This document shows positions 8,809-17,412 of a DNA stretch of 64,000 nt, piece after piece. Location: NCBI RefSeq assembly GCF_001306135.1, contig NZ_LGKP01000022.1, positions 1 to 64,000 of the forward strand, read 5' to 3'. This DNA comes from Herpetosiphon geysericola (lineage in GTDB: Bacteria; Chloroflexota; Chloroflexia; Chloroflexales; Herpetosiphonaceae). Numbering within the stretch: the stretch's first letter is position 1; the number at the start of each line of letters is the position of its first letter. The notes under the pieces were generated by a model. The model did no database searches. It had not been told where the DNA came from and saw only the letters and a program-made list of their open reading frames with translations. Position numbers and translations under genes: made by a program.

Positions 8809-9726
8809 TTATTGGCCAGTCACAACGGTTTTGAGCAAATCGACAAAGGCAGGATCATCGTTGAGCAAGCGAATGCGCTCAAGTTGCAAGCCTAGTTCAT
8901 TGGCTTTGTGTTTGCCCTCGATATCAATATCGTAGAGAATTTCGAGGTGATCGCAGACAAAGCCAAACGGCACTTGTAGCACATACTTTTTGCCTTCAGC
9001 AGCCAGTTCGGCCAAGGTATCGAGCACATCGGGCCCAAGCCATGGCTCACCGGTTTCGCCTTGGCTTTGGTAGGTAAAACGCCAATCATGCAATTCGAGC
9101 ATTTCGGCGATGCCTTTGGCGCTGCCCAACAACTCCTCAGGATAGGGATCGCCCCAAGCCAGCACTCGTTGCGGCAAGCTGTGGGCGCTAAACAGCACCG
9201 TTACCTGATCGCGCACGTCGGCGGGAAATAATGCCAGGGCTTCGCTGATGCGACTGGCAATCAAATTGCGAAATTTTGGCTGTTCCTGCCAGCTATTGAT
9301 CATCTGCAATTCGATGTTGGTGTTAAATTCTTCGTTGGCGCGATCAACTTGTTTTTGATAGCCGCCAATGCTGATTTTGGAATAATGGGGGGCGAGCGCC
9401 AGCCCAATCACTTTGCTAATGCCATCAGCATGAATTTGCTTAACCACATCGGGAATTAATGGATGCCAATATTTCATGCCAAAATACACTTGGTATTGGT
9501 CAGGAAATTCTGCATCAAGTTGGGCTTGCAGTTGGTCGGTTACCGATTTGGTTAGGGTCGTCAATGGAGTATGGCCCCCAACCGCCCGATAGCGAGCTGA
9601 AAGATTTTCGACTTGCTCAGGCGTTGGCATGCGGCCACCACGCACATTGATGTAGTATTGCTCAACTTCATCGATAGCGTTGGGCGTGCCATACGCCATC
9701 AGCAAGACCGCTGTTTCGGCTGACAT
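8809..9726 (-). CDS. hemH: ferrochelatase (probably coproporphyrin type)
   Basis: Inserts iron into the porphyrin ring. 305 residues; start supported by AAGAGGTAATCC before ATG. Motifs: VLLMAYGTP, the metal-site His of LAPHYSKISIGGYQK, and FSAHSLP with H182, plus CDHLEILYD near the C-terminus. A HemQ/ChdC-type gene two genes away makes coproporphyrin III the probable substrate (CpfC role); this is inferred from context. Fe-S cluster cysteines are not seen. Confidence 0.94.
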   Translation of the reverse strand: MSAETAVLLMAYGTPNAIDEVEQYYINVRGGRMPTPEQVENLSARYRAVGGHTPLTTLTKSVTDQLQAQLDAEFPDQYQVYFGMKYWHPLIPDVVKQIHADGISKVIGLALAPHYSKISIGGYQKQVDRANEEFNTNIELQMINSWQEQPKFRNLIASRISEALALFPADVRDQVTVLFSAHSLPQRVLAWGDPYPEELLGSAKGIAEMLELHDWRFTYQSQGETGEPWLGPDVLDTLAELAAEGKKYVLQVPFGFVCDHLEILYDIDIEGKHKANELGLQLERIRLLNDDPAFVDLLKTVVTGQ

Positions 9727-9739
9727 GGATTACCTCTTA

Positions 9740-10010
9740 TCTGTTAATGATCCACAAAGAAACCCGAAGGCTTAAAACCGCGAAGATCACGAAGATCGCG
9801 AAGGTTTCTCTTTCCAAAGCCTTACAATTCATCCCTCATCCTTCATTCTTTCGTGCTCTGCGTCTCTGCGTTAAAGCACGATTACGAAGGCTTGAAACTG
9901 CAAAGAGCACTTTAGCCACAGATTTCTGGGATTATGTTCTTATGCAAATGACCGATCCCTAGCTCCCGACCCCTATGCTCTCTGTTCTATGCTCTCTGTT
10001 CGTGAATAAA
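9740..10010. repeat. repeat island between hemE and hemH
   Basis: Units visible: ACCGCGAAGATCACGAAG, TCGTGCTCTGCGTCTCTGCG and CTATGCTCTCTGTTCTATGC, plus short GATCCCTAGCTCCCGACCCC. The last part overlaps the 3' end of hemE (stop at 9987). Same family as the other islands; no reading frame with coding character. Confidence 0.75.
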
Positions 10011-11012
10011 CGCTACTAAACGTTCGAGATTGGCAACCGGAGTTTGTGGGTGAATGCCATGGCCAAGGTTGAAAATGTGGCCTGGCCGACCGTCGATCCG
10101 GCGCAAAATATCGGCTGCTTGTTCGCGCACATATTCCCAAGGCCCGAGCAATACAGCAGGGTCAAGATTGCCTTGGATCGCTTTGTCATCACCGATTAAT
10201 TGCCAAGCTTCGTCGATTGGAATCCGCCAATCGGCCCCGAGAACCGAGCCACCATCGTTGCGCATCAATGGCAACAAATTGGTTGTGTTGGTGCCAAAGT
10301 GAATCAATGGAATATTGGTTTCTTCACGCAAGGTTTTGAGAATGCGCGCGGTGTAGGGCTGCACAAAGGTTGCATAATCGTGGGGGCTTAAACAACCAAC
10401 CCAGCTATCGAATAGCTGCAAAGCATCAACCCCAGCTGCAAGTTTCACTCGCAAATAGCTAATCGTTAGGTCTGCCAAGCGTTCCATGAGCGCATGCCAC
10501 ACGTTGGGGCTGCCATACATCATGGCTTTGGTATTCAGAAAATTCTTCGAGCCTTTACCTTCGACCAAGTAGGCTGCCAAGGTAAAGGGTGCGCCAGCAA
10601 AGCCAATTAACGGAGTTTGGCCCAACTCTGCTTTGAGCAAATGAATCGATTTGCTAATGTAGGGCACATCAACTTCTGGCTCGATTGGGCGAATTCTGCT
10701 GACATCGGCCATCGTGCGAATCGGGTTGGCAACTACGGGGCCGATGCTTTCGACCAAATCAACGCCCACACCAGTGGCAATCAGCGGAGTCATAATATCG
10801 GCAAACATAATCGCTGCATCAACGCCCAAGCGGCGCACTGGCTGCAAGGTTACTTCAGCACATAATTCTGGCTGATAGCAAATATCCATAAAGCCATATT
10901 GCTCGCGGATGGCGCGATATTCGGGCAGCGCACGGCCTGCCTGTCGCATAAACCAAACTGGGGTCGTATCCACAGCTTCACGGCGACAAGCCCGTAAAAA
11001 TCGATCTTGCAT
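9987..11012 (-). CDS. hemE: uroporphyrinogen decarboxylase
   Basis: Removes four carboxyls from uroporphyrinogen III to give coproporphyrinogen III. 341 residues from ATG 11012 (MQDRFLRAC), with AAAGGAT upstream; the 26-residue longer form is rejected because the family starts here. Motifs: PVWFMRQAGRALPEY, the catalytic Asp region MFADIMTPL, GFAGAPFTLAAYLVEG, QLFDSWVG, and the closing FNLGHGIHPQTPV. Confidence 0.96.
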   Translation of the reverse strand: MQDRFLRACRREAVDTTPVWFMRQAGRALPEYRAIREQYGFMDICYQPELCAEVTLQPVRRLGVDAAIMFADIMTPLIATGVGVDLVESIGPVVANPIRTMADVSRIRPIEPEVDVPYISKSIHLLKAELGQTPLIGFAGAPFTLAAYLVEGKGSKNFLNTKAMMYGSPNVWHALMERLADLTISYLRVKLAAGVDALQLFDSWVGCLSPHDYATFVQPYTARILKTLREETNIPLIHFGTNTTNLLPLMRNDGGSVLGADWRIPIDEAWQLIGDDKAIQGNLDPAVLLGPWEYVREQAADILRRIDGRPGHIFNLGHGIHPQTPVANLERLVAFIHEQRA

Positions 11013-11109
11013 AATTTGTGTTCTATCCTTTGATGGTTGATGAATCGTTGCATTCACAAAGCCGAGCCAGCATTGCGCATTGCGCGCCAACGCTGACTCG
11101 GCTTACCCA

Positions 11110-11808
11110 CTAAATCATTGCCAAGGCTTCGCGAATTGGCCGATTGACCCCGGTGATAATTGGCGTGTCGTTGAGCGTATAGCGGCGAGCTTCGGTCGAG
11201 CGCAGCGCAATTACCAATTCTTCAAAGCGGGGCAAGCTATCGGTTTCGTAGGCCACGATAAATTCATGGTCATCGATGCCAGTGGTGTAGAGCAACACTT
11301 GGCGCACATCTGCATACTCGTGACCAACCCGAATGTGCTCATTCATCATGCCTTGGCGGGCATCGCGGCTCATCAGATACCATTCTTTGGTTTTGCTGAA
11401 GGGATAAACAATCAAATATGGTTCACGATCTTCGAGGTCGATCGCTTGCTCTTGGGTAGTTGGGCGCTTGGTGTAATTGGAAGTACGGGTAAAGCCATAG
11501 TAGAGGTTGGTTTGCTCAAAATAGGCGCCGATGCCAGTTTGCAACAAGCGGCTGGTCATCTCTTGCATCGCAATTGGCGAAGTGCCTTTGCGCCACAGCA
11601 ACAAATCGGAATTGAGCTTGAAGCCAATCGTGCTATACGCATAGGTCACAATTGAAGGATAGGCCTCTTCGACCACTTGGGCAAACTGTTCGCGCAAGTC
11701 TTCGCGGGCTGCTGCTGGCAAGCGTCGCCATTCTGGTGCAGCCTTGAAAGTGGTATATTGAACAAACAATTGGCCTTCGGTTGAATTTGGCAATTTAACG
11801 TCTTCCAT
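11110..11808 (-). CDS. chdC: HemQ-type coproheme decarboxylase (chlorite dismutase family)
   Basis: Oxidatively decarboxylates coproheme III to heme b in the coproporphyrin-dependent route. 232 residues, family length. The C-terminal half has the signature region VYPFSKTKEWYLM with Y135 at the place of the radical tyrosine, and NEHIRVGHEY with H158 as probable proximal heme ligand, followed by TTGIDDHEFIVAYETD. No distal Arg typical of true chlorite dismutase could be assigned. Its place between hemA and hemE argues for heme synthesis and not chlorite detoxification. Confidence 0.88.
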   Translation of the reverse strand: MEDVKLPNSTEGQLFVQYTTFKAAPEWRRLPAAAREDLREQFAQVVEEAYPSIVTYAYSTIGFKLNSDLLLWRKGTSPIAMQEMTSRLLQTGIGAYFEQTNLYYGFTRTSNYTKRPTTQEQAIDLEDREPYLIVYPFSKTKEWYLMSRDARQGMMNEHIRVGHEYADVRQVLLYTTGIDDHEFIVAYETDSLPRFEELVIALRSTEARRYTLNDTPIITGVNRPIREALAMI

Positions 11809-11855
11809 GGAAGTTTAAATCCTTTATAACAGTGATGGCCCTAACCATCTGAAGC

Positions 11856-13103
11856 TTATGCGATTGCCTCAAAATCGAGGCGAAACAATTGCTGTGCGGC
11901 GTGTGCCAGCTGTGGGCTGGCAGCAGTATCTTTAATCGCTCGCATCGGCTGATGTAATAATTTATTGACAATTGCGCTGGTCAAGGCGGAAACCGCAGCC
12001 TGTTCTTGCTCGGAAAGATCCAAGCGTGCCAAAGCTCGTTCAAGCTCGGCCAGCCGAATTGCTTCGGCATGGGCGCGTAAGGCGCGAATCGTTGGCAAGA
12101 CAGCTTGGGTTGACCACCACTCCTGCCATTTGACCAATTCGCGTTCGACGATTGTTTCTGCTCCGGCAACTTCTGCTGCTTTGCTGGCGCGATTGCGCTC
12201 GCAGATTGCCTGCATATCGTCGACATCGTAGAGCCACACATCGGCCAGCGCGCCAATATGGCGATCAATATCGCGAGGCACTGCCAAATCGAGCAATACC
12301 CATGGGCATTGACGTTGCGCTTGCAAGGCTTGGGCCTGTTCCAAATCAAGCATCAACTCAGGAGATGAAGTACAGCTAATCACCACATCGCTTGCTTGTA
12401 AGGTTGCCATCAGTTCGCTCATCGGTTTGGCAACAACCTTATGATGCTCAGCCAAACGGGCGGCGCGTTCAAAGGTGCGGCTGAGCACGGTGATGTTGCT
12501 GGTATGTTCGAGATAGTGCTTGAGTGCCAACTCGCCAGTGCGGCCAGCCCCAATAATTACCACCGACCGATTGCTAAGCTCGATGTGTTGGCGCGCTAGG
12601 CTAAGGCCAACTGAAACCACTGATAATTGAGCATGAGCTAATTGAGTTTCAGTGCGCACCAGCTTGCCGGTGGTCAGCGCTGCCTGAATCAAGCGATGCA
12701 TGGTTGTGCCCAACAGCTCGGTTTGCTGAGCGGCGTTATAGGCAGTTTTGATTTGGCTTAAAATTTGAGCCTCGCCCAATGCCATTGAATCTAAGCCCGA
12801 AGCCACCCGAAACAGGTGGCGCACTGCATCGTCATCAATATAGGTATACAAATGGGGCATCAATTCATCAAGATCGATGAAACGTTGCTGGGCTAAAAAT
12901 TGGCGCAACGAACGCCCGCCATCAGCCTCGGCCACCAGCGCATACAATTCAACCCGATTGCAGGTTGAAAGGATAAAGCCCTCAACGGCAATTTGGCCAA
13001 GGGTATTTAGGGCTTGAGCTAAATCGGCCTCGGCAAAGGCGATTCGCTCGCGAATTGAAATTGGGGCCGTGCGTTGATGTGCCCCCACAACCACCAGTTG
13101 CAC
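11856..13103 (-). CDS. hemA: glutamyl-tRNA reductase
   Basis: NADPH-dependent reduction of glutamyl-tRNA to glutamate-1-semialdehyde, the first and usually rate-limiting step. 415 residues. C48 in LSTCNRVELY is the catalytic cysteine; GLDSMALGEAQIL is the family signature; VVIIGAGRTGELA is the nucleotide-binding glycine motif; the C-terminal dimerisation helices follow. It is the first enzyme gene of the cluster, 93 nt downstream of the HTH gene. Confidence 0.97.
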   Translation of the reverse strand: MQLVVVGAHQRTAPISIRERIAFAEADLAQALNTLGQIAVEGFILSTCNRVELYALVAEADGGRSLRQFLAQQRFIDLDELMPHLYTYIDDDAVRHLFRVASGLDSMALGEAQILSQIKTAYNAAQQTELLGTTMHRLIQAALTTGKLVRTETQLAHAQLSVVSVGLSLARQHIELSNRSVVIIGAGRTGELALKHYLEHTSNITVLSRTFERAARLAEHHKVVAKPMSELMATLQASDVVISCTSSPELMLDLEQAQALQAQRQCPWVLLDLAVPRDIDRHIGALADVWLYDVDDMQAICERNRASKAAEVAGAETIVERELVKWQEWWSTQAVLPTIRALRAHAEAIRLAELERALARLDLSEQEQAAVSALTSAIVNKLLHQPMRAIKDTAASPQLAHAAQQLFRLDFEAIA

Positions 13104-13196
13104 AGTAAACTCCCAGTAAAAAGCAAAGCGCTAGTTGCATCGAGCGCAATCATCATAAAACGCTAGAACGTGAATCGATGCTCTATGACTTTGCAC

Positions 13197-13820
13197 TTAC
13201 GAGCCTGCTTGTTCAAAACCTTCGATTGTTCCGAGCAGCGTTGCATCCATAAACAAATCGAGGCGTGTCCGCAGTTCTACGACGGTTGCCACATCGATTG
13301 GACGGGTCGATTGTGGCTTGGCCAACTGGGCAAACGCCCGCCGAAAAAACAGAAAGGCCTCAACCGTATCGTGCATCGAAACCCCCATTTCGCGGGCTTC
13401 GCGCCCATAGGTGGCCCCGACCGCCTTGGCTTCAGCCAAAATCCGCTCATCAAGCTCATTGCTGTTGACATATTGCATCAACATCCCAAACAAGCGCTGG
13501 CCTAAGCCACGCATGCGCTCGGTGGTTGGGTTGGTGTCAAAGCGGGCATGCCAGCCTTGGCCCATCAACTCGCGCGTATCAAGATGCCAATGGCGGGTTT
13601 GGCCCAATTCGGGCACTGGCTGATGATCAGGCTGTTGCTGATTGACCATGCGTTCAACTGCTGCCCGCTGAAAACGGCGATGGCCGCCAAGCGTGCGTTT
13701 GGTTGGCACTAAACCAGCATCGCCCCAACGACGAACCGTTGAAGGCGCAACCCCCAGCAAATCGCTGGCCTCGCTCAGTGAGATCCATTCAGGATCGATG
13801 TCGATGCTTAATTCTGTCAT
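13197..13820 (-). CDS. MerR/excisionase-type HTH regulator, candidate heme-operon regulator
   Basis: 207 residues. The N-terminus (~10-55) is a MerR-like helix-turn-helix: WISLSEASDLLGVAPSTVRRWGDAGLVP followed by the wing RTLGGHRRF. The rest (~90-200) is a helical domain of unknown ligand (NELDERILAEAKAVGATYGREA...MHDTVEAFLFFRRAF). No Shine-Dalgarno is visible before the ATG. A good promoter and four AATCTAYY repeats lie directly upstream, suggesting autoregulation. Being first in the heme run, it may sense heme or an intermediate (inference). Confidence 0.75.
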   Translation of the reverse strand: MTELSIDIDPEWISLSEASDLLGVAPSTVRRWGDAGLVPTKRTLGGHRRFQRAAVERMVNQQQPDHQPVPELGQTRHWHLDTRELMGQGWHARFDTNPTTERMRGLGQRLFGMLMQYVNSNELDERILAEAKAVGATYGREAREMGVSMHDTVEAFLFFRRAFAQLAKPQSTRPIDVATVVELRTRLDLFMDATLLGTIEGFEQAGS

Positions 13821-13821
13821 G

Positions 13822-13860
13822 AATCTATAAAATCTACCAAATCTACCATTGAAAATCTAT
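13822..13860 (-). promoter_or_regulatory. operator-like direct repeats in the HTH gene leader
   Basis: AATCTAT/AATCTACC occurs at 13822, 13831, 13840 and 13854 (plus-strand reading), the first three at an exact 9-base period. They fill the stretch between the predicted transcription start (~13861) and the ATG at 13820, a usual place for a repressor operator. Confidence 0.5.
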
Positions 13861-13867
13861 CACTGGT

Positions 13868-13896
13868 ATTGTATCTAAAAGCCGCTTGAGTGTCTA
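13868..13896 (-). promoter_or_regulatory. sigma-70 type promoter of the HTH-heme gene run
   Basis: On the minus strand TAGACA (13896-13891), a 17-nt spacer and TACAAT (13873-13868). Predicted start about 13861, giving a 40-nt leader made almost wholly of the AATCTAYY repeats. Confidence 0.6.
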
Positions 13897-14027
13897 GTTG
13901 ACAAAACACGCAATTAACGACACATCACCCTTGCTAACAATTGTTGCAACCTTGGGCTAAGTAGCGCGTAAGGCTCTCAGCAATTGGGATGAGCGGAGTA
14001 CTAGTAGGGGCTATAAATTTGGCATAT

Positions 14028-14056
14028 TGTCGATTTGGCAGGCCTGCTGGTATAAT
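14028..14056 (+). promoter_or_regulatory. promoter of the secreted subtilase gene
   Basis: TTGTCG (14028-14033), 17-nt spacer, TATAAT (14051-14056). About 54 nt separate it from the chosen ATG. A small hairpin GGAGA...TCTCC follows at about 14069-14085. Confidence 0.65.
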
Positions 14057-14116
14057 AGACCCTTGTAGAGGAGAACCGACTCTCCCCACTTTTAACTGAA
14101 ATGAGTGAGGCACCGT

Positions 14117-16030
14117 ATGCAACGAACCGTTCGCATGGGGTTGCTGTTGCTGTTAGCGTTTGGATTCATGCCATTGATTCAACGCCCAGCCCAAGCAGCA
14201 TCCTTCGATGATCAGATTATTGCCGATGAGATTTTGGTAACGTTTAATGATGGCTATCGCGTCAGTGCGAATGGTGCATTCTTTGAGGGTTCGAAGGCTT
14301 TAAAAAATGGGCTAGGCATTGGCCCATTATTGGCAACCAACCAGCTTGATGGCGTTGGCCAAGTTGCCATGCTGAAACTGCCTGCTGGCAGCAATGGCGA
14401 TGCCAAAATCGCCCAATTGCTCAAAAATCCAGCAGTGCGCTATGCTGAATACAACGCAGTGCGCAAAACACTCGTCGACCCCAACGATGAATATTATTCA
14501 GAACAATGGGGCTTACCTAAAATTGGCGCCAATGGCGCTTGGGATATGACCCAAGGTAATGGCTTAGTGATTGCAATTATTGATACTGGGGTTTCAGTAA
14601 CCCACCCCGATTTGGCAGGGCACGTATTGCCTGGCTATAACGCCTTAGAAAATAATGCCAATAGCCAAGATGATGAAGGCCACGGTACAGCTATGGCAGG
14701 GATTGCCGCCGCCGTAACCAATAATGGTCAAGGCGTGGCTGGGGTTTGCTGGAACTGTCAGATCTTGCCAGTAAAAGTGCTCAACAGCGATGGCGAAGGC
14801 ACCGCAGCCGATATTATTGAAGGCATGTATTGGGCTGCTGATAATGGGGCGCGGATTATTAGCATGAGCTTGGGTGGCCCTCGGGCTGTGCAAGCAGAAC
14901 AAGATGCTGTCAATTATATTTATAACAAAAATATTCCGCTGTTTGCTTCAGCTGGCAACTCAGGCAACCAAGGCAATCCAACGATCTATCCTGCGGCCTT
15001 CGACCATGTGATTGCGGTTGGGGCCACCAATACCCAAGATAAAGTTGCAAGTTTCTCCTCATATGGCAATTATGTTGATATTGCCGCTCCAGGCGTAAAT
15101 ATTGCCAGTACAGCCTTGGCTCGTGATGGCTACGAAATTGGTAGCGGTACTTCGCCTGCTTGTCCGTTTGTAGCTGGTACGGCTGCGCTCGCCTTGAGCG
15201 TTTGGCCTGAATTGACCGTTGATCAAATTGAAAAATTGATTACTGGCAGCGCAGTTGATATTCTGACTCCTGGCAAGGATGTGTATAGCGGGTATGGGCG
15301 GCTTGATACCTACAAGACCGTGCAAAACGCTGTGTTGCGCACCATTCCTGGTGAACCACAACCACAGCCACCAACCCCGCCAGCTCCACAGCCACCAACT
15401 CCAGAGCCACAACCAGGCAATCCTGCGTTTGTGCCCGTTGGTGCGCCACCGTTGCCAGCTCCAGTTGGTGAAGTATACTTCCCTGAAACCGGCCATAATT
15501 TGCGTGGTGAATTCAAAAACTATTGGGATCGCAACGGCGGTTTGGCTGTATTCGGCTACCCAATTAGCGAAGAATTTACCGAACAAACCCCTGAAGGCTC
15601 GTTTACAGTGCAATATTTCGAGCGCCAACGTTTTGAGTTTCACCCTGAAAAAGCTGCCCCATACAATGTATTGTTGGGTCGCTTAGGTGATTCAGTCTTG
15701 CGCGATCGCGGCGATGATTGGTTTAATTTTCCCAAAGGCCAACCAGAAGCTAGCTGTCTCTACTTTGAGCAAACCCAACACAAAGTTTGTGGCGAGTTCC
15801 GCAAATATTGGGAAAACAATGGGTTGAATGATCCTGCTTTGAGCAAATATGATCGCAGCTTACAATTGTTTGGTTTGCCATTATCTGAGCCAACCACCGA
15901 AACCAACCGCGATGGCGCAACCGTCACTACCCAGTGGTTTGAACGCGGGCGCTTCGAGTATCACGAAGGTAGCGGTGTGCTGCTTGGTTTGCTGGCCAAA
16001 GAATACGCCAACAATCGTAATTGGCGCTAA
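14117..16030 (+). CDS. secreted subtilisin-like serine protease with C-terminal FGYP repeats
   Basis: 637 residues from ATG 14117, with GAGTGAGG upstream; GTG 14105 is the alternative. Signal peptide MQRTVRMG plus a Leu-rich core and AQAA cleavage region. A propeptide-like part (~30-110) precedes the S8 catalytic domain: Asp in IIDTGVSVTHPDL, His in DDEGHGTAMAG, oxyanion Asn in ASAGNSGN, Ser in GSGTSPACPFVAG. The serine motif differs from the usual GTSMAAPHVAG. A Pro/Gln-rich linker near 410-440 leads to two ~85-residue repeats (GHNLRGEFKNYW...FGYPI...YFERQRFEFHPE...VLLGRLG), the same module as in the next two genes. Likely an extracellular protease for feeding or surface processing. Confidence 0.88.
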   Translation: MQRTVRMGLLLLLAFGFMPLIQRPAQAASFDDQIIADEILVTFNDGYRVSANGAFFEGSKALKNGLGIGPLLATNQLDGVGQVAMLKLPAGSNGDAKIAQLLKNPAVRYAEYNAVRKTLVDPNDEYYSEQWGLPKIGANGAWDMTQGNGLVIAIIDTGVSVTHPDLAGHVLPGYNALENNANSQDDEGHGTAMAGIAAAVTNNGQGVAGVCWNCQILPVKVLNSDGEGTAADIIEGMYWAADNGARIISMSLGGPRAVQAEQDAVNYIYNKNIPLFASAGNSGNQGNPTIYPAAFDHVIAVGATNTQDKVASFSSYGNYVDIAAPGVNIASTALARDGYEIGSGTSPACPFVAGTAALALSVWPELTVDQIEKLITGSAVDILTPGKDVYSGYGRLDTYKTVQNAVLRTIPGEPQPQPPTPPAPQPPTPEPQPGNPAFVPVGAPPLPAPVGEVYFPETGHNLRGEFKNYWDRNGGLAVFGYPISEEFTEQTPEGSFTVQYFERQRFEFHPEKAAPYNVLLGRLGDSVLRDRGDDWFNFPKGQPEASCLYFEQTQHKVCGEFRKYWENNGLNDPALSKYDRSLQLFGLPLSEPTTETNRDGATVTTQWFERGRFEYHEGSGVLLGLLAKEYANNRNWR

Positions 16031-16043
16031 AGTAGCTTATAAT

Positions 16044-16079
16044 GGCTGAAGCCAGCAGATCTCTTGGGCTGGCTTCAGC
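16044..16079 (+). terminator. stem-loop after the subtilase gene
   Basis: Perfect 12-bp stem GCTGAAGCCAGC / GCTGGCTTCAGC with a 12-nt loop, 13 nt after the stop. No T-run follows, so it may stabilise the mRNA end or be Rho-linked. Confidence 0.5.
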
Positions 16080-16205
16080 ATCTCATCCATGGGAAACGCC
16101 ACTCGATTCGGTTGTGAGAGAACAACTGCCAATGGCATACAACTTGATGAAGAGTTGCGTTAAGTAGGTTTTAGGCTGCCGAGAGCAGCATATTTGGAGG
16201 ACTTT

Positions 16206-17282
16206 GTGGTTTTACGTCGGATTTTAGGAATCGTGACTGCAGCCCTTGCAGTGGTTACCCTCTCTGTTCAACCTCGCTCAACCGTCGCTGCCGAACCAAT
16301 CAAGCTTGATACCCAATGCTTTGATGTCCCCGGCATCACCAACTGTCTCAGCGATACATTCCTGACCTATTGGAATGGCAATGGTGGCTTGCCAGTATTT
16401 GGCTATCCAATCACCGCTGCTGCTAATGAAGTTAATCCTGATACCCAGCAAAGCTACTTGACCCAATGGCTCGAACGCAATCGCTTTGAGTTGCACCCAG
16501 AAAATGCTGGTACGCCCTATGAAGTCTTGCTAGGTTTGTTGGGCAAAGAACGGCTTGCCCAATTGAATCGCCAAGTCGAGCCACGCGAAGCTGGTCCAGT
16601 TGATGGCTGTTTGTGGTTTGAAGAAACTGGCCACAATGTCTGTAATCAAGCAGGCGACTTGGGCTTCAAGAGCTACTGGCAATCGCATGGTTTGAAGATC
16701 GATGGCTTGGATACCTATGCTCGTTCGTTGCAATTGTTTGGTTTGCCCTTGACCAGCGCCCAAACCGAAACCAACGCCAACGGCGATACCGTGGTAACCC
16801 AATGGTTCGAGCGTGCTCGTCTCGAATGGCACCCAAGCAACCCTGATGAGTTTAAGGTGCTTTTGGGCTTGTTGGGCAAAGAAATCATTGATGGCCGCAG
16901 CCAACCAATGCCAACCCCAACCCCAGCGCCGATTCCAAGCCCAACTCCAACTCCAGCGCCAAGCCCAACCCCAACTGATCCTTGTGCTAGCACGCCTGAT
17001 CCCGTTTCAGCCCGGATCAGCCCAGCCAAATGTGGCCCTGCTGGAACTGTCTTCAGCTTCGATTTGTATGGTTTCCAAGCAAATGAAGATGTTGGCTTCT
17101 GGTTTACTGATCCAGATGGGATTAACGTTGGAACAGCAGACACTTTGAATATTGGACCACAAGGTGCAATCAATGGCCTTCCATTCAACACCCGCGGTCT
17201 CTACCCTGGTACATGGCAATTTACCATGCAAGGTGTATCAAGTGGCCACGCTGCAGTCGTTTACTTCACGATTACCCAATAA
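16206..17282 (+). CDS. secreted protein with two FGYP-type repeats and a C-terminal Ig-like domain (copy 1)
   Basis: 358 residues from GTG 16206, 5 nt after GGAGG; a TTG at 16194 is rejected. Signal peptide with cleavage near TVAA/EP. Two ~90-residue repeats follow: CFDVPGITNCLSDTFLTYW...FGYPI...WLERNRFELHPENAG...VLLGLLG and GCLWFEETGHNVC...FGLPL...WFERARLEWHP...VLLGLLG. A (PTP)n linker near 235-258 leads to a beta-rich domain with Cys pairs (CASTPDP...ISPAKCGPAGTVFSF). Extracellular; the repeats are probably carbohydrate or cell-wall binding, by loose analogy with LGFP repeats. It is a tandem duplicate of the next gene. Confidence 0.7.
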   Translation: MVLRRILGIVTAALAVVTLSVQPRSTVAAEPIKLDTQCFDVPGITNCLSDTFLTYWNGNGGLPVFGYPITAAANEVNPDTQQSYLTQWLERNRFELHPENAGTPYEVLLGLLGKERLAQLNRQVEPREAGPVDGCLWFEETGHNVCNQAGDLGFKSYWQSHGLKIDGLDTYARSLQLFGLPLTSAQTETNANGDTVVTQWFERARLEWHPSNPDEFKVLLGLLGKEIIDGRSQPMPTPTPAPIPSPTPTPAPSPTPTDPCASTPDPVSARISPAKCGPAGTVFSFDLYGFQANEDVGFWFTDPDGINVGTADTLNIGPQGAINGLPFNTRGLYPGTWQFTMQGVSSGHAAVVYFTITQ

Positions 17283-17315
17283 GTTTAGTTGATTGAACTG
17301 CCTGGTTGGTTTAGA

Positions 17316-17352
17316 ATCCCAGTTGATTGCTTGTAGCAATCAGCTGGGATTT
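17316..17352 (+). terminator. terminator between the two duplicated secreted-protein genes
   Basis: AATCCCAGTTGATTGC / GCAATCAGCTGGGATT, 16-bp stem with one wobble and a 5-nt loop, followed by TTG. Each copy may thus be its own unit. Confidence 0.65.
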
Positions 17353-17383
17353 TGTTATGATGAGCTAACCCCAGTGATTTAGA

Positions 17384-17399
17384 TGCTGTTCGCAGCATG
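17384..17399 (+). promoter_or_regulatory. UUCG-tetraloop hairpin just before the ribosome-binding site
   Basis: ATGCTG-TTCG-CAGCAT ends 3 nt before TTGGAGG of the gene at 17413. The first copy has a similar short hairpin GCTG...CAGC at 16175-16189 in the same place, so the element is conserved between the paralogues. Likely affects translation or mRNA stability. Confidence 0.45.
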
Positions 17400-17412
17400 T
17401 TTGGAGGAATTT

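Noticed and set aside
15059-15643. 194-residue minus-strand frame within the subtilase gene
   Set aside because: Low-complexity Trp/Leu/Ser text arises from the Pro/Gln linker read backwards.
16905-16980. Short tandem DNA repeat CCAACTCCAGCG
   Set aside because: It is the coding sequence of the Pro/Thr linker of the secreted protein, in frame.
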